A stretch of 64,000 nt of DNA from Centroberyx gerrardi (taxonomy: Eukaryota > Chordata > Actinopteri > Beryciformes > Berycidae): assembly GCF_048128805.1 (NCBI RefSeq), contig NC_135998.1, positions 14,855,656 through 14,919,655 on the forward strand. Direction: 5' to 3'. Each line of letters starts with the position of its first letter. Positions within the stretch are counted from its first letter, which is position 1. The notes under the pieces are model-generated. The model searched no databases, was not told the DNA's origin, and saw only the letters and a program-made list of their open reading frames with translations. Positions 37,148 through 50,400 of the stretch are shown in pieces. Made by a program: the position numbers and the translations under genes.

Positions 37148-37174
37148 TTCTGACTTCTCTGTAACACGTCAGAA
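37148..37174 (-). promoter_or_regulatory. METTL16-type hairpin 2
   Basis: Perfect 7-bp stem TTCTGAC / GTCAGAA, loop GTGT plus TACAGAGAA. Same 7-4-9-7 geometry as hp1. Confidence 0.87.
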
Positions 37175-37307
37175 AACCGTGGTCTGGAGGGACGGCACAG
37201 ATAAGAAAACGACTTAAAAGTATCTTACTTGTCAAGTATTTGCCTAGTTGGACAATTGGCATACTGTATATCATACTCTGATATAAATCAAAAAGTTTTA
37301 AGGGGAG

Positions 37308-37556
37308 GGCAGCTGTGGCTCAGGAGGTAGAGCGGGTCGTCCACTAATCAGAAGGTCGGTGGTTCGATCCCGGCTCCTCCAGTCCACATGTCGAAGTGTC
37401 CTTGGGCAAGATACTGAACCCCAAATTGCTCCCGATGGTTGCGCCAGCACCCTGCGCCAGCACCCTGTGTGCTGCCATCGGTGTGTGAATGGGTGAATGT
37501 AGGCATATTGTAAAGCGCTTTAGATAAAAGCGCTATATAAATGCAGTCCATTTACC
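37308..37556 (+). mobile_element. tRNA-derived SINE inside the mat2a 3'UTR
   Basis: tRNA-like head with an A-box-like TGGCTCAGGAGGTAGAGC and B box GGTTCGATCCC (37361-37371), an internal 13-bp duplication (gcgccagcaccct), and tail gctatataaatgcagtcc. Same family as the copy at 19359-19618. It is antisense to mat2a. Confidence 0.88.
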
Positions 37557-38253
37557 AAGGGGAATAGATTTACATCCTGTTATGTGCAGCGGCTTAAAGC
37601 AATCTTCAACCCTATTTGTGCCATTAAATTCTCAAAACAGAGAAAGATAGGGTGAGGTTTGTGGAGAGAATAGAGCTGACATTTCTGTGATGGTAAACCA
37701 TCATTAACACAAGAAAGTCAGGTAGTGAAAGACTGCAGTTTATATTTAAGGAGAGTGCAAGCCATCAAAGAGAAAGCAACAGAAAATACCAACCACTGAA
37801 GACTTCTAAAGCCAATTTCTGTACAGTGATTCTGAATTTAAAAGCTGGAAAGTATTGGAAATATACAGAAATGTCATAAAATGAAGATATAGTCATTTAC
37901 CTCCAATGTCATTTTGGAAATCTGAGTAATAAATATGGTCTGCAAACATATTGCTTATTATCATTAATTTACCATGGTTAATTATTACGGTAAAAGTAAG
38001 TTACCAATGTTGTCAGGAATTTGGAATTACATTAGTGAAAAATGAGACAAGCCGCCTGAATGAAGATCAGTAAAAGCTGGCACGTTCTTTTTGGTTTATG
38101 ATGATGCATTACATAAGAAAGGAACCATTCCTTCATCTCAGTTGTTATCTTGGCATCTAAGTTTCTGTTGTTTTCTCTTTAAGGATGAGTACAGTACAGG
38201 TGGGGAAGGGGCAGGGGAGGACATCTTTCCATTTAGGAGAGGCTGTGGCGGTG

Positions 38254-38285
38254 TGGGGTGGGGTGGGGTGGGGTGGGGTGGGGGG
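38254..38285 (+). repeat. (GGGGT)n tract
   Basis: Six tandem TGGGG units; they read as CCCCA in the mat2a mRNA, between the hp1 hairpin and the distal 3'UTR. Quadruplex potential on the plus DNA strand only. Confidence 0.9.
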
Positions 38286-38287
38286 CA

Positions 38288-38314
38288 CGCAGGTTTCTCT
38301 GTAGTACACCTACG
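38288..38314 (-). promoter_or_regulatory. METTL16-type hairpin 1 (hp1) of mat2a
   Basis: RNA: stem CGTAGGT / ACCTGCG (7 bp, one G-U) enclosing GTAC plus the nonamer TACAGAGAA. It lies about 30 nt after the stop codon, the position of hp1 in mammalian MAT2A. Known role: METTL16 methylates the nonamer A when SAM is available (mRNA decay). When SAM is low it lingers there and promotes splicing of the last intron. Confidence 0.85.
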
Positions 38315-38345
38315 GCCCACTGGGAGATTAGATGGGGGGGGGGGT

Positions 38346-41300
38346 TCAGTATTTGAGCTTCTTGGGCGCCTCCCATGAAAAGACCTCACGGCCGAAGTGG
38401 CCATAAGCTGCTGTGCACTGGTAGATGGGCTTCTTCAGGTCAAGCTCCCTGGGGGAGAGAAACAATGACTCAGTGGTAAAATTGGAAAATTGAAACACAA
38501 GTTTGTTACCAAAACTGTGAAATTTGATACTGCACGATACCTGACGATGACTCCTGGACGGAGGTCGAAGTTCTTCTTCACAATGTCCAGCAGCTCCCTC
38601 TCACTCCTCTGGGACGTCCCATAGTGGAAGATGGAGATAGAGAGGGGATGGGCAACTCCAATGGCATATGACACCTAAAACAATTTTCAAAGTTTATCCA
38701 CAAACATAATAAAATTTAGGGCTGGGTAAGGGGAAAATAAATAAAAATCAATACACCAACAATTATATCTCCCCACCCCGAACAGAGGAAACATAACCAA
38801 GTTGCAAGCCAGCACCATTTGCTTAACACAGTGACATGATCTTTAATCCTCACCTGGACCAGAACCCGCTTGCAGAGCCCAGCTTTCACCAGAGACTTGG
38901 CCACCCAGCGGGCAGCATAGGCAGCGGAGCGGTCTACCTTTGTGTAGTCCTTCCCAGAAAACGCTCCCCCACCATGGGCCCCCCACCCCCCGTAAGTATC
39001 CACAATGATCTTACGACCCGTCAAACCGGCATCACCCTGTGGGAAGGGAGAGACATATTAAGCAAAGGAGCCAAATATATTTTGCATAATTTTGTTCCTT
39101 TTTCATGGTTCAGTGTAAGCATTTTTCCACAGCTCCCTGAACTTTTTTCATGGGAATATAACTTGGTTACAAGAACTCAAAACTCTCAAGTGCTAAGTCC
39201 AGTGGTCTTTAGGTAAGGCCCTTAGCGACATGTGTTCACTGGAATTCCAATCCAAATCCCCAAGACTTGTCCGTTATGAAATGTGACCTGTTGAAACTGT
39301 AAATCCTCTTGTTGCGACTGCATGGTGTGCAGGGCAATTGAAGTGGAACAGATCTTTGGAAGGGGCTCGGGTCTCACCTGCGGTCCTCCAATGACAAAGC
39401 GGCCGCTGGGCTGCAGGTGGTATATGGTGTCATCATCCAGGTAGGCACTGGGAACCACAGCTTTCACCACTTGTTCCTTCAGAGAGTCACGCATCTCGTC
39501 CAAACGAACAACCTCATCATGCTGCACAGAGACCACAATGGTGTGCACACGCAAAGGGAGCATGGCGCCGCGATCCTGTCTGTACTGAACAGTCACCTGA
39601 AAAAAAAAAGAAGAAACGGGGAAGAGGAGGTTTACTATAATGTCACGTTAAGTAATGTAGACAGACTGGGGCGAGGTGCGGGTGCCGTTTCACTGCCTAA
39701 CCTGAGTTTTGGAGTCTGGTCGGAGCCATGGCAGCGTTCCATTACGCCGCAATTCGGCCATCTTGGCATTGAGCTTGTGAGCCAGGACAATGGTGAGTGG
39801 CATACACTCCTCAGTCTCATCAGTGGCATATCCAAACATCAGACCCTGTCACAGAGATGCAAAACGACCAGTCACAAACCATGTCATGAATAAAGCTCAA
39901 ACGAAATCACAAACTACGTTACCACCACATTTCTGGCTCCATCACCCAGCAGTGGACCATACACAAATGCAAAATATTCACGACTAAGAACCCTCCGACC
40001 TGGTCACCAGCCCCAACATCCTCCTCCTTGCGGTCCAGGTGAACGCCCTGAGCAATGTCAGGGGACTGCTGCTCCAAAGCCACCAGCACATTGCAGGTCT
40101 TATAGTCAAAGCCTGTGAATGAGAAGAATTGAGCCTCAGTTAATCTTTTTACAATTACACACCTCACCATGGCATTTTAGCCCCATGCACAGGTAGAACC
40201 AATAAGACTGCCGTGTTAAGTTTCCCAGCAGCACTACCTGTTCATACTCTTTGTAACATTTCTGTGTAGAATGCATTCACACATGACACGACGGTCGCGG
40301 ATAGGTGAGGAGAGGCCGGATGTTGCATTTAAGGTACACCAGGGAAAACATCACTTGTTCATTTTAGAAAAATGGTAAATGAGCAGCTCCTGCGGCCGGG
40401 TGCCAGGTTTCTCCTACTATTATTAATGTGCACAGTAATCTCTTCCTCCACTCAGATGGCTAGTAGTTTCCTTGTCTCTCAGAGACTGTCCAATTTCCAT
40501 ACATTTTGGAGAAAAAAATAAATAAAATAAATATCGCTCACTTTACCAGTTTTGGTTCACTCGCTCTACCTGAAAGCGCATTATGTAAGACTGTGCTTGC
40601 TTAACCCAGGAATCTTGTGGCTTTTGTTCACAAGATTCCTTGGAATTTCCCTAGGTCTTGATGGGGGAAATTGCCAAATCAATGTTTCTGCAATATTGCC
40701 TCGGGCTTCCGTTGACACATCGCCCTGAAACAGACACTTTGCAGAAGATTTCTGGGTGAAGCTGCATTTGTGAAAGGGGATTTAGATGCACATACACTAC
40801 CAGCTTTACTTGACACAGCCATCGCACAAAGCTCGCGCCCACTCACTGTCATTGCCATACCTTTGGAGGAGTCGTCATAGCCGATGTGCTTGATCGTCTC
40901 CCTCACGATCTTCTGGTAGTCAACGTTGGCCCTGGAGGTGACCTCCCCTGCCAGCAGGATCATCCCCGTCTTAGCAACAGTCTCTGAGGACACAGAGACA
41001 TACAGTGTGACAGGAGTTACAGCTACATGAGAGTAAGGCTGGAGTAGAATTAAACTGAGAATTAAGCACAAGTAGGTGAAAGGGGATTGAGCACACTGGG
41101 TGGTACACTGCAAACAACACATTGTAGGTTTTATGTTTTGAATAATAGGATTGAAGACTTTCAAACATTGAAACCGATTAACTGAGCTTTTGTTACAGGG
41201 GTTGACAGCATGTGAATTTAAATGTATTTTGAGGCTGTAAGAGGTTGACATTGATAAAGTTTGCAAACATTTACAGCTACAATATGCAATTTTTCGCCTT

Positions 41301-44300
41301 GAGGCAGGAGTGTATTAGTCCCACCTTCCTCCACCCCAACACCTGTCACTCATCTTGGTAAGCCATCTACTTTGAAACAGCATCTAGCCTGAGGCTGAGG
41401 TAACCATCATCTGTAAAGCCCACAACAGGTATTGAAGAAGCAAAAAGTGAACAGAGGCAATCTGCAATTAAAAACAATGTCCATGTTCACCCGTGTTTTC
41501 GAACAGGTCTTGTCTGCCGCACGTTTACCTTCGCTGTTCTTTAGTTTCTTACTGCTTTCCACCATCGTTGTTGTTGCTATGATTTCCCTGTTCTTCTACT
41601 AACTAACACAACCCAGCTCACCGCTGCCTCATATGACACACACTCACAGAAAATAGTATATGCCAATTTCAGGCAAATGAAATTGGCTCACAAAGGGTCA
41701 CAGACGGACACAGACTGATCATGTATAATATATCCTATTTATTGATTATTTTCATGTGAAAAAAGTTGCATATTGCAGGTTTTACTACATGACCAGCATT
41801 ATAAGTTGGTATGGTATTTTCTTCTTTAAAATCATGCTTACCATCTGCTTGTCAGAATCTATGTTAATCTACCCAAACATATCCGAAAATTACAGATTCT
41901 GAGTCTGAAGGAGGTATTTCGTACTCTTCACTTTTCAGCAAGACTGAAAAAAGTCTATTAAAATAAAAGTACATAGATATCAACACAGAGCATAAAACCC
42001 CTCACTGATTAGTCCACAAAACAGAGTGCACAGTTTATTTAAAGATGGGCCACATCAGCTGCAAAAAATCCTTAGGATAGTTTCTCATCTTAAAAATCCA
42101 CATACGTACCACATGCTACTTTGGCATCAGGGTCCTGCTTGAGGTGGGCATCCAGCACAGCATCACTGATCTGGTCACAAATCTTATCTGTGGAGTGAAA
42201 CAAAAGCAGGTTTAATGCATTTTATTTTTCAGAACTCCTACTGTGTTAGAGGCATCGTTTCCACATTTGTAATAAGTCAGAGGACTTGGAAGATAGTATG
42301 AGCAGCAGCTGCAAAATACTCGACTGGCAAAATTCCATTTTCACTGTAACACTCACAGCCCCGGGAGTAGTGGCACCAGTGGCCTTACTAGACGCCTCAA
42401 ACCATGTTACCTTCTACTGTTGCTAATGGACAAACCACAGACTGTAGAATATAATGGATAAAGTGACTGCGACGTCACCCACTGACTTTCGACTGAACTG
42501 TTTGACACCCAGGAAGTTTGGTTTCTGGGTGCCGTAATGTTTTATTTTTGGAACCAGAGTTTGCGCAGTGGAGTAAAAGGGTCGAACAGGTGAAGCAGAC
42601 AACTGCAGACAAGTCAGCCCAATTGGTCCCACAAGATAGGCCCATATAAGTGCCATCTTCTGTTGAGAGAACATCACACCAAACTTCATTCAAAAATCTG
42701 GCTATTTAATGTGTTGTTGATTATCTGCAAAGGTACATAGCCCTTAGAATATGACTTAAGACCTTTTCTGACGCATAGGGCCCCACTCTTCAATTTGGCA
42801 TATAGACACCATGCAGAACTTTATTTCAATCAAATCTCAACTTTTATAACTGGTTCTCACTGCTTGCTAGTGCCCAAGCTATGATTTATTTTGATGTTAC
42901 CTAACCAGAGTAGCACCAAAATCTGTATTGTACTCTAGTTTACGGCTCTTTATCACAGAGTTGGTTAACGTTAACTTGCTCATGTATTCAATGCCAACAA
43001 TGCGGACATGCCGGCTTGCATGAACTGAAATTCACAATATCTTCCTAATGGCATAATTATTAAAATAAAAAAAACAAAAAAACACACCATATGCAGGGAC
43101 ATTAGAACAAAATGAAATAAGCTATTCCGAGTGTAACTTCTAGTAGAAAAGAAAAATACTGACTGTATTTCTACATAGAAAGTGGGCCTCGGTCCCACTG
43201 ACTTGTATTGAGGTGGGTGGAGTTTCAGTTTGTACTGCAGCCAGCCAGTAGGGGGAAAAGAGGGATTGTCTCTCCCTGGACGCATTGGCTTCAAAAAACA
43301 TAAGAGGGCTTGTTTTGGACCCTTGAGATAAAAATATTCTGAAGTGCCAAGTGTAAATGAACACTTTAAAGCATACCATTAATAGCCTACACTCAGTACT
43401 GTACTGGTTTTTAATTTTAGGGCTTGAGGCTAACCAGAGACCGGAATGATTCAAGTGTCCTGAATGTGACTACCTACACTCACAGTTGAAACGCAGCCCC
43501 TGCTGTACCTATATTTAGGATGGTGGTAAGCCTATAATCTGTTGTATTGGAGCTGTCCCCACTCGCTACGATGAATAAGACTGAAAACTGCATTGTAATG
43601 TACTACAATGTTCCTCAATATTTTCTGTAATCAAATTTGATGCCGTTATCGACCTTTACATGGCAAGGTGCAATTTGTAAGCCCAATTTAACTTTTGTTA
43701 AATAGCTTATTTTGAATTACTACTACTACTTACTTTGGCTCACTGTCACTTATTAGGACAATCAATAAACTGAAATATTAATTGCAACTACATCAACTAG
43801 CAACCAAGCTTACTGGTTAGCACTTAAAATTCCCATAAATTTTCCAAACCGGCAAAAGATTATTTTGAAATTCCATGCCATTTCCATTTTCACCACAACA
43901 ATTTTGCTTCCAATTGTCAAACCACCGAGTAGGCTAATGTAATACAGACGACGTTACATTTTGATGTCTTCCCGGGAAACTGGGTCATTCAATACATTAC
44001 TGGAGATGATGTAACCGAGCGACCAGATAACAACAAACCAAGTCAGACGCTCCTGCACCTGCCGACCACATGTTACAGTAACACGCAAACTGTAATGATG
44101 CAACACCGCTAACGGTTTGCTAGCTCACCAACTTGTCTGTGTTTAGGCAACAAAAACAATCATTGCGTTAGCCGTGTTTGTGACTATCTTGTTAGCTACC
44201 TAGATATGTAATGTTAATCAGATGTATATGGACGAAACATTCCTCAGTTTTAAAATGCAGCTAAGTTAACAGCCTTCCGTTGGGCTACATTATGTGACTG

Positions 44301-44768
44301 ACAACCATGCGTGGCCTGAGCCTGACGCGTTTAGCAAGCCCGTAATACCATACGGCCGCTCAGTTTGACTAGTTTGACTACAAGACCGGCTTTAAGGGTC
44401 TGTTGATGTTAGCATATAAGTTAGTTATGAATCACAAAGGGAAGTGAAGTAGCTATTCTTTAAGCGGAGTTAACAGAGGAACAGGAGGGGAGTGAGGACA
44501 GAGACCAGCTGACGGACAGCGGCACGCCGATGCTCTGGTACTACAGTTAGCTAGCTAGTGAGCTAACCTCGCAGAGTAACAAGCCATGACCTTGTATGAG
44601 AGGCTAACGTGTGCTGTAAAGCTAATTGTTATGGTCGGGGAAAACAATCTGGCCAAACAGGCACAAAATAAACTCACCTGGATGTCCCTCTCCGACAGAT
44701 TCAGAAGTAAAGAGGAAACAGTCTTCATCAATGAGCGAGTTATGGAACCCGTTCAACTGGCCGTTCAT
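38346..44768 (-). CDS. mat2a: S-adenosylmethionine synthase (methionine adenosyltransferase 2A type)
   Basis: Catalytic subunit that makes S-adenosylmethionine from ATP and methionine in the cytosol and nucleus. Coding exons, minus strand: 44768-44678, 42187-42110, 40983-40861, 40112-40000, 39845-39702, 39596-39378, 39036-38854, 38674-38541, 38448-38346. Phases all agree; 395 aa, exactly the human MAT2A length. Signatures: GEGHPDK (27-32, active-site His29), [12 protein letters not shown] (131-142), GGGAFSGKD (278-286), and the C-terminus [15 protein letters not shown] is the typical MAT2A start. Neighbouring sftpb and the 3'UTR METTL16 hairpins distinguish it from liver-type MAT1A. Fish have two mat2a copies, and I cannot say which this is. 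The last intron (38540-38449) is the one whose retention is SAM-controlled in mammals. Confidence 0.97.
41277..41778. mobile_element. Putative MITE in a mat2a intron
   Basis: About 500 bp bounded by short inverted repeats (left ctacaatatgcaa; right end reverse-complements to ctgcaatatgcaa). No clear target duplication, no ORF. Confidence 0.5.
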
Positions 44769-46418
44769 CTTAACGAATAAAACCGCTGGAGAAGACACTA
44801 GCTAGCAAACTAGCCGATTAGTTATGCGATCTCGGTGTGTGCGGCTGATTCAGTTGCCTAACCAGATGTGTGTTTGTGTGTTTGTAAGGCTCCTTTGGAT
44901 CATAAACAAAGTCACCACGCCGGGGTTGGTTTTTAAGTCGCCAGGTAAAATGCGGACTAAGTGGGACGGCCGATGTTTGGCTGAACTTAATTCAGGCCGT
45001 CCAAGTGTTTTCTCTGCAGCCAATGGTCTTGCTGAAGAGAGACCATATGGTGCAGAGGGGAGGGATCTCAAGACACAAGTCCCTGGACCAAATGTATTGT
45101 AAATATGCGACCAATGATTATCATAACGTCAGACTTCATTGATACAAAGAGAGGTGTATATTGTTTTTCTTTGCACTAGGTTTCATTGCAACTTATTTGG
45201 CGAACACAAGCCCACCAGATGTCTTATTTTCTCCTTATGTCAGTCTGATTTTCGAAAACTTGAGCACACCCAGTTTTGTAATATCAGCAGATCTCAGAGT
45301 ATAGTCTAAATAATGTGTTGTTCTAGAGGAGAGCCAAACAGCAGGGAAGGGTAATTAGTGAAATTGCAAAGCCTAATAACACTTGGTAAAAATTTGTATG
45401 GAGGTTGCCTTGTCTGGTTGTTTGGTGAAGGACCGTGATCTTTATAGTGATATTTCACTTTGGCAGAACATCTACATTTGATTTGTTAGTAGACATACAT
45501 CAGATAACATATTGCTCCACACTTACCACCAGTTTTCTTGTACCTTCATTTGAAAACCTCATTGTAAAATCATACAGCTAACATATTTACAAACCAGGAA
45601 AGGCAGGCCCAGGTAATATAAGTGTGTCAGACTTTCTATGAGGTAATTAGGCCTGTTTCCAATTAACATTGATATGAGGAGGAAACAAAATGCTGCATGC
45701 CAGTTGTTACAGTGGATCTGTAATGAAGGAACTGTTGGAGGTCTGCACATGTGCTTTCTGAACAGTGAAGTGGTCTATAAAGCTCTTTAAGGACAGACTG
45801 TTTGGGCAGCCAGGGTAACAGAGGCCCAGTACAACTGTTAACTGTTTACAACTGTTTTAGGATCACTATCAGCACTCCTGAATTAAATCAACCAACACAA
45901 GACATGTTTACAGTGGTAGATTTGACATTAGATGCCTTATTTTTGGCTGTCAATCAGACTGACAAACTATTACTCTGGTGCTTATTCTACAAGAATATCC
46001 TTTCTGTTTGTGCACCTTCTTACGCCTCCACTCGCTTGTGTCTAGCTTTGGTTTTAGAACGGCTTGCTAATCCAAAGAGTAATTATCTTTATTACCAACA
46101 TCAGGACAACTCCCTATAAGCTGTGTGCACCGATCTGTGTCAAGGTAGAAACCTCAACTATCTACTTTGTCAACACACCCACACAACAATTTATGGGTGT
46201 GACATGTAGACTGACTGTTTTTTTTGTTTGTTTGTTTTTTTTATTTGGACTATTGGCAGATTCTATCATGGTATTTGTCTGTATGCAGCACCTCAGCATA
46301 TCAAGGATTTCCCTGCTGGATAAGCTGCTTTCTATCAGCTCCTGTCCTGTCTCAAATCCACTGCTTATAAAGACTTTTTTTTTTCTCTCTGACAACACTT
46401 TCACCCCAGCATGTAGGC

Positions 46419-46433
46419 CACACACACACACAC

Positions 46434-46491
<58 letters not shown>
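46419..46491. repeat. (CA)n microsatellite
   Basis: CA tract with one CG interruption. Confidence 0.95.
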
Positions 46492-46496
<5 letters not shown>

Positions 46497-46941
46497 ATAC
46501 ACTTCTCCCTGCCAGTGTGAGGTGGTGTTCATCCAGTAAACAGGAAATGTTTTTCTGATACTTTGAGGGTTGTTTGTTTTTATTTTGTTCTCACACTCTC
46601 ACACAATTAAAAGAGCAATGACTGCTTTGAGACCAAAGCAAAACCCGAAACAACCACAATAGTCTAGACATCAACTCACTGAGCTCTATAGACCAGGGGC
46701 TGTATTCAAAAAGCTGCTAAGAATAAGAGCACTGATCTAGGATTACTGGTCGAGTCACATGGCCATACACAAACTTTAGGATGACTGCAGTGGTAAAATG
46801 GCCTATCACTATTCTTAGATATATTGTTTATTTTATGAATACAGACCGAGAACTATAGAGTGTAAATTTAAAACTCTCACCTGGTCCAAAATGTATGTTT
46901 CACACATTTAATTTCAAACATGTTTTTTTACACATAGGGCT

Positions 46942-46988
46942 ACACACACACACACACACACACGCACACACACACACACACACACACA
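46942..46988. repeat. (CA)n microsatellite
   Basis: CA tract with one CG interruption. Confidence 0.95.
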
Positions 46989-47436
46989 AAACAATAGGTG
47001 AACTATGATACCATCAATACTTCTGAGGTGTTACACAACATCGCAGTCCAGGGTCCTGATTTTGATACAAGATTATTTACATGGATCCACTTCTGTCAAT
47101 AATAACGATAATGTCCATCACAGATTTACTCTGACTTTGGTTTCACATTCAGTATGTTTGTTTACATATGATATAGATTATGAGTCTATAAAAGCACTTG
47201 TTGGGAGTCTGGACAAATCTCTGTCTCCAAAGTACACATAGTGTATGAGATGGAGTCACTGATGGTAGTAAGTTCAGAAATAGAGAACCGGCGGGCTACA
47301 ATGCGGAATGTTGCGGAACTACATTACAAGTCATAAAATGTGCTGCTTCTATGAGCACAGTGACAGTGTGGGGTCAGATCAGCCTCTGGATGCATGGATA
47401 TTGCCTGAATCATCACCGCCATTGCTGGGAGCGCTC

Positions 47437-50400
47437 TCATAAACTCGTTTCCCCTGCTCTTCCTATCTGTCTGCTCCCTGTGGGGCTAACCTGAGCTGGT
47501 CTGTGTTCACCCAGGATTGCGGCGATCAAGGCCTCGGGGGCCGTCACCCCGCTGCCTGGAGACACGGGGCTGCGGGGACTGAGGGGGCTGATGGAGGGCG
47601 ACGGGATGGTGTCGGGGGAGACCAGCCGCTCCTTCTTAGCGGCGGAGCAGGGTGAGCGGCTACACGTCTGGCCTTCTTTGGGGCGAGGACAGAGGCTGAG
47701 GCCCTGCAGGGAGGGAAGGGGGTTAGAGGAAAGAGCAGGGACGGCGGGGCTGCGGCTGCGCCGGTGGCGGTGGTGCTGTTTTCCGATTTTAGGGCTCGGG
47801 CTGCGGGAGCATGGAGCCAGCAGGACCAGGGTGCTGTCATCTTCTGAGCTGACGTCAGAGCTGTCGGAGCGACACACCGTGGGGCTGTGGACTGGAATCT
47901 GGATCTGTGGAGGATTTGAGAGGACATGGTCATATGAGAGAGGGCAGTGAAGAGGTATATTCATTCATTGAGACTTCAAAAGTGGGAGTAAGAGTCCTAT
48001 TTCTTTGGCAGTTGGCAGTTTTTACCTGGATGGGTAATGACACTCCAACAATAGTGTTCATGTTATTACTGTAGTAACCCAGGATGTATTCCCCATCATC
48101 CCTTGGCAAGTCCTCTTCTGTAAATGTCACCTGAGAGGAGAGAGGAAGAGAAAGAAATGAACTGTGAGTTGTGGCACAAAATAGAGAAAGACCTTCTGAA
48201 TTTGTGAAAGAGTATCCGGCACACCTGTGTCACATGCTCTCCCTTGGCCCACACATATGCTACATAATCCTTGTGATGTCTGAATCCAACCTGCGTAGAC
48301 AGATGACAGATGGCAATAATTATGAATATTGATACTGGCCACCAAATGATAAGAATTCATCAGGAGGGTGTTGAGCTAATCTAAAGCAAATCGCCCTGCA
48401 GATGTGAATTCTGTCTACAACAAAATCAGAATTACCTTGTATATTGCTACCCAGTCCCATGAGCTGCGCTGATAGGTTGATGCCACAGTGAATCTGACTG
48501 TAGCGTCGGAGACTTTAGTCCATTCCTTGGTTATCTGCAGTTCCACCAGGGGCATATCCACCTTGAATGGGAACTAGAGGAAAGAACGGAAAAGATAAGT
48601 AAAACCTAAGAAAACAAACCAAGCAAACAGAGAGGTGTCAACATATAAGACACTGGGTTACAGTGTGATAGACACTGTAAATGAAAATTAATTGATATTA
48701 AACTCACATGCAGTGAAAACAGGGCAGAAACAGGCTTATGGTCACTGATAGTGTAGCCCATGTGACTGCGGTATGCATGCTGTGTCACTTTAGTTGCCCC
48801 ACCCAACCATGAGGTCAGACCACGCTGCAGCGCTGCATTGTGGGTAGGAACCGGGGAGCCGGTGCGACGATGGCGCCAGAGAATGCGATCTGTCCAGGCA
48901 GGCTTCCTCTTCTTAGTGCTAACCGAAAAAGAAGTGAACGGGACAGACAGAAGTCATGGTAAGCAACAGTTCTACAGGTTTAAAGCCTCCTGGAAAAATC
49001 TCTTAAAACAGCGTTGTCATGGAGATAACTGGACAAACCTGGTGTCATATGTGTGAGTGCCCACATCAAACTTATAAGTAGGTGGGAATTTGAGCGGGCC
49101 TTCTATGAAGCCATCCAGGATGGACTCTGTGATTTTAGCCATGTTGAGCTGTTGAGTAGACAAATGATGGGGGGAAAAAAAAGAGGACACATGCCTGGAT
49201 GAGTTTCATACAACCTGACAGAAGGAAGGGTTCATTTTGTGTTAAAGCGCCCTCTGTTGGCACTGATGGTGATCAAGAGGCGAGCAGGTAAAAGACTTCC
49301 ATTAGGCTAATGTGCATAGGTAAATGATGAGATGCAAAAGCTGCCTCACCTGGTCTCGCTCCCACAGCAGAGGCAGCTTATTGCTGTCGATGGCGCATTT
49401 CACCACATGGATGTCGTAGTCTTCGATACGGAAATTTAGATCCCCAAACCAAAACACTACACTGGGGGGACAGAGGAAAGACAGGCGTTTCATTTACTCT
49501 AGGATGACAAAAAGGAGTCAACAACTGCTAATCTAAGTGGATACGATTACGACACTGAAAATCATGTCACCCACTCGTGGTCCAGCACGCCGGTGGCAGT
49601 CCCTCCCTCAAATTGCTGCTGCTGCAGAATGCTCTCAAAGTCCTCCATCCGTTGCTCCAGGTTCCTCATGTGAGCTGGCAGGTGACAGTTGAGAAAGCAC
49701 ACTGGGTGGCCGAACACTGTCATCCTCGCGCTGACACCCCCTTTATTCCCCTTGGAGCGAGCGGAAAAGGAAAGGGCAAGGAGAGAACACAGTGTGAAAT
49801 GGATTCCTGGCGCATAATGTTTGCATGTGACGTTAAAAACCGGCGCGGAGGCACGTATCGGCCGTAACGCCGCGCAGGACAAGAGGACGGTGTTTTGAAG
49901 CCAGTGAGTCACAGAACCAGAAAGCCAGACAGCCCCGCTGCTGCACTGACCTCAAAGAGAAGGAGACTGCACCAGCAGCAGCCAGGGGTGATGCTGACAT
50001 CAACATGCACGGGAAGGTCACACACTCACATATGCACACACACCCACGCACGCACGCGCCTGCTGGCAGGGAGCACACACCACCCCTCACCACCCACACA
50101 GACACAAACACACCCCCGTTTCACAAGGTGTTTAGTCTCTGCGTCTGCACTCTACAATGCGTGGCACATACCCAGTAGCCGCCAAGTCCTGTGCGTGTGC
50201 TTTCTGTCTGCACACCTCTCAGAAATGGAAGGTGGCAGAATTTAGAGAACACCAGCAGTAGCACTCCCTGCATTCGCTGGGACGCCACCTATAGGGATGG
50301 AATGGAAGAAAAACAACATGTAGGTTATTGATTAAACTATAGTCAGTTTATTTGCACATTTGTTATGATAAAAAAAAGGACAATACAACTATAAAATGAA

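Larger units (their letters stand above)
34905..38345 (-). other. Long 3'UTR of mat2a
   Basis: The extent is inferred from five METTL16-type hairpins scattered to 35.2 kb, all in mat2a sense orientation, and from the AATAAA at 34928-34923. Includes a SINE insertion (37308-37556) and a (GGGGT)n tract. The ORFs here have no recognisable product. Confidence 0.65.
44770..47436. other. mat2a upstream region and inpp5j downstream region
   Basis: The first few hundred bases (44770-45110) should hold the mat2a 5'UTR and promoter; no TATA box is evident. The rest has no gene recognised. Contains CA tracts at 46419-46491 and 46942-46988. The inpp5j 3'UTR must begin at 47436; its end is not determined. 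Confidence 0.5.

Noticed and set aside
37308-37380. tRNA gene call on the A-box/B-box sequence
   Set aside because: It is followed by a conserved SINE body and tail and matches a second copy at 19618-19359, so it is the head of a SINE rather than a functional tRNA gene.
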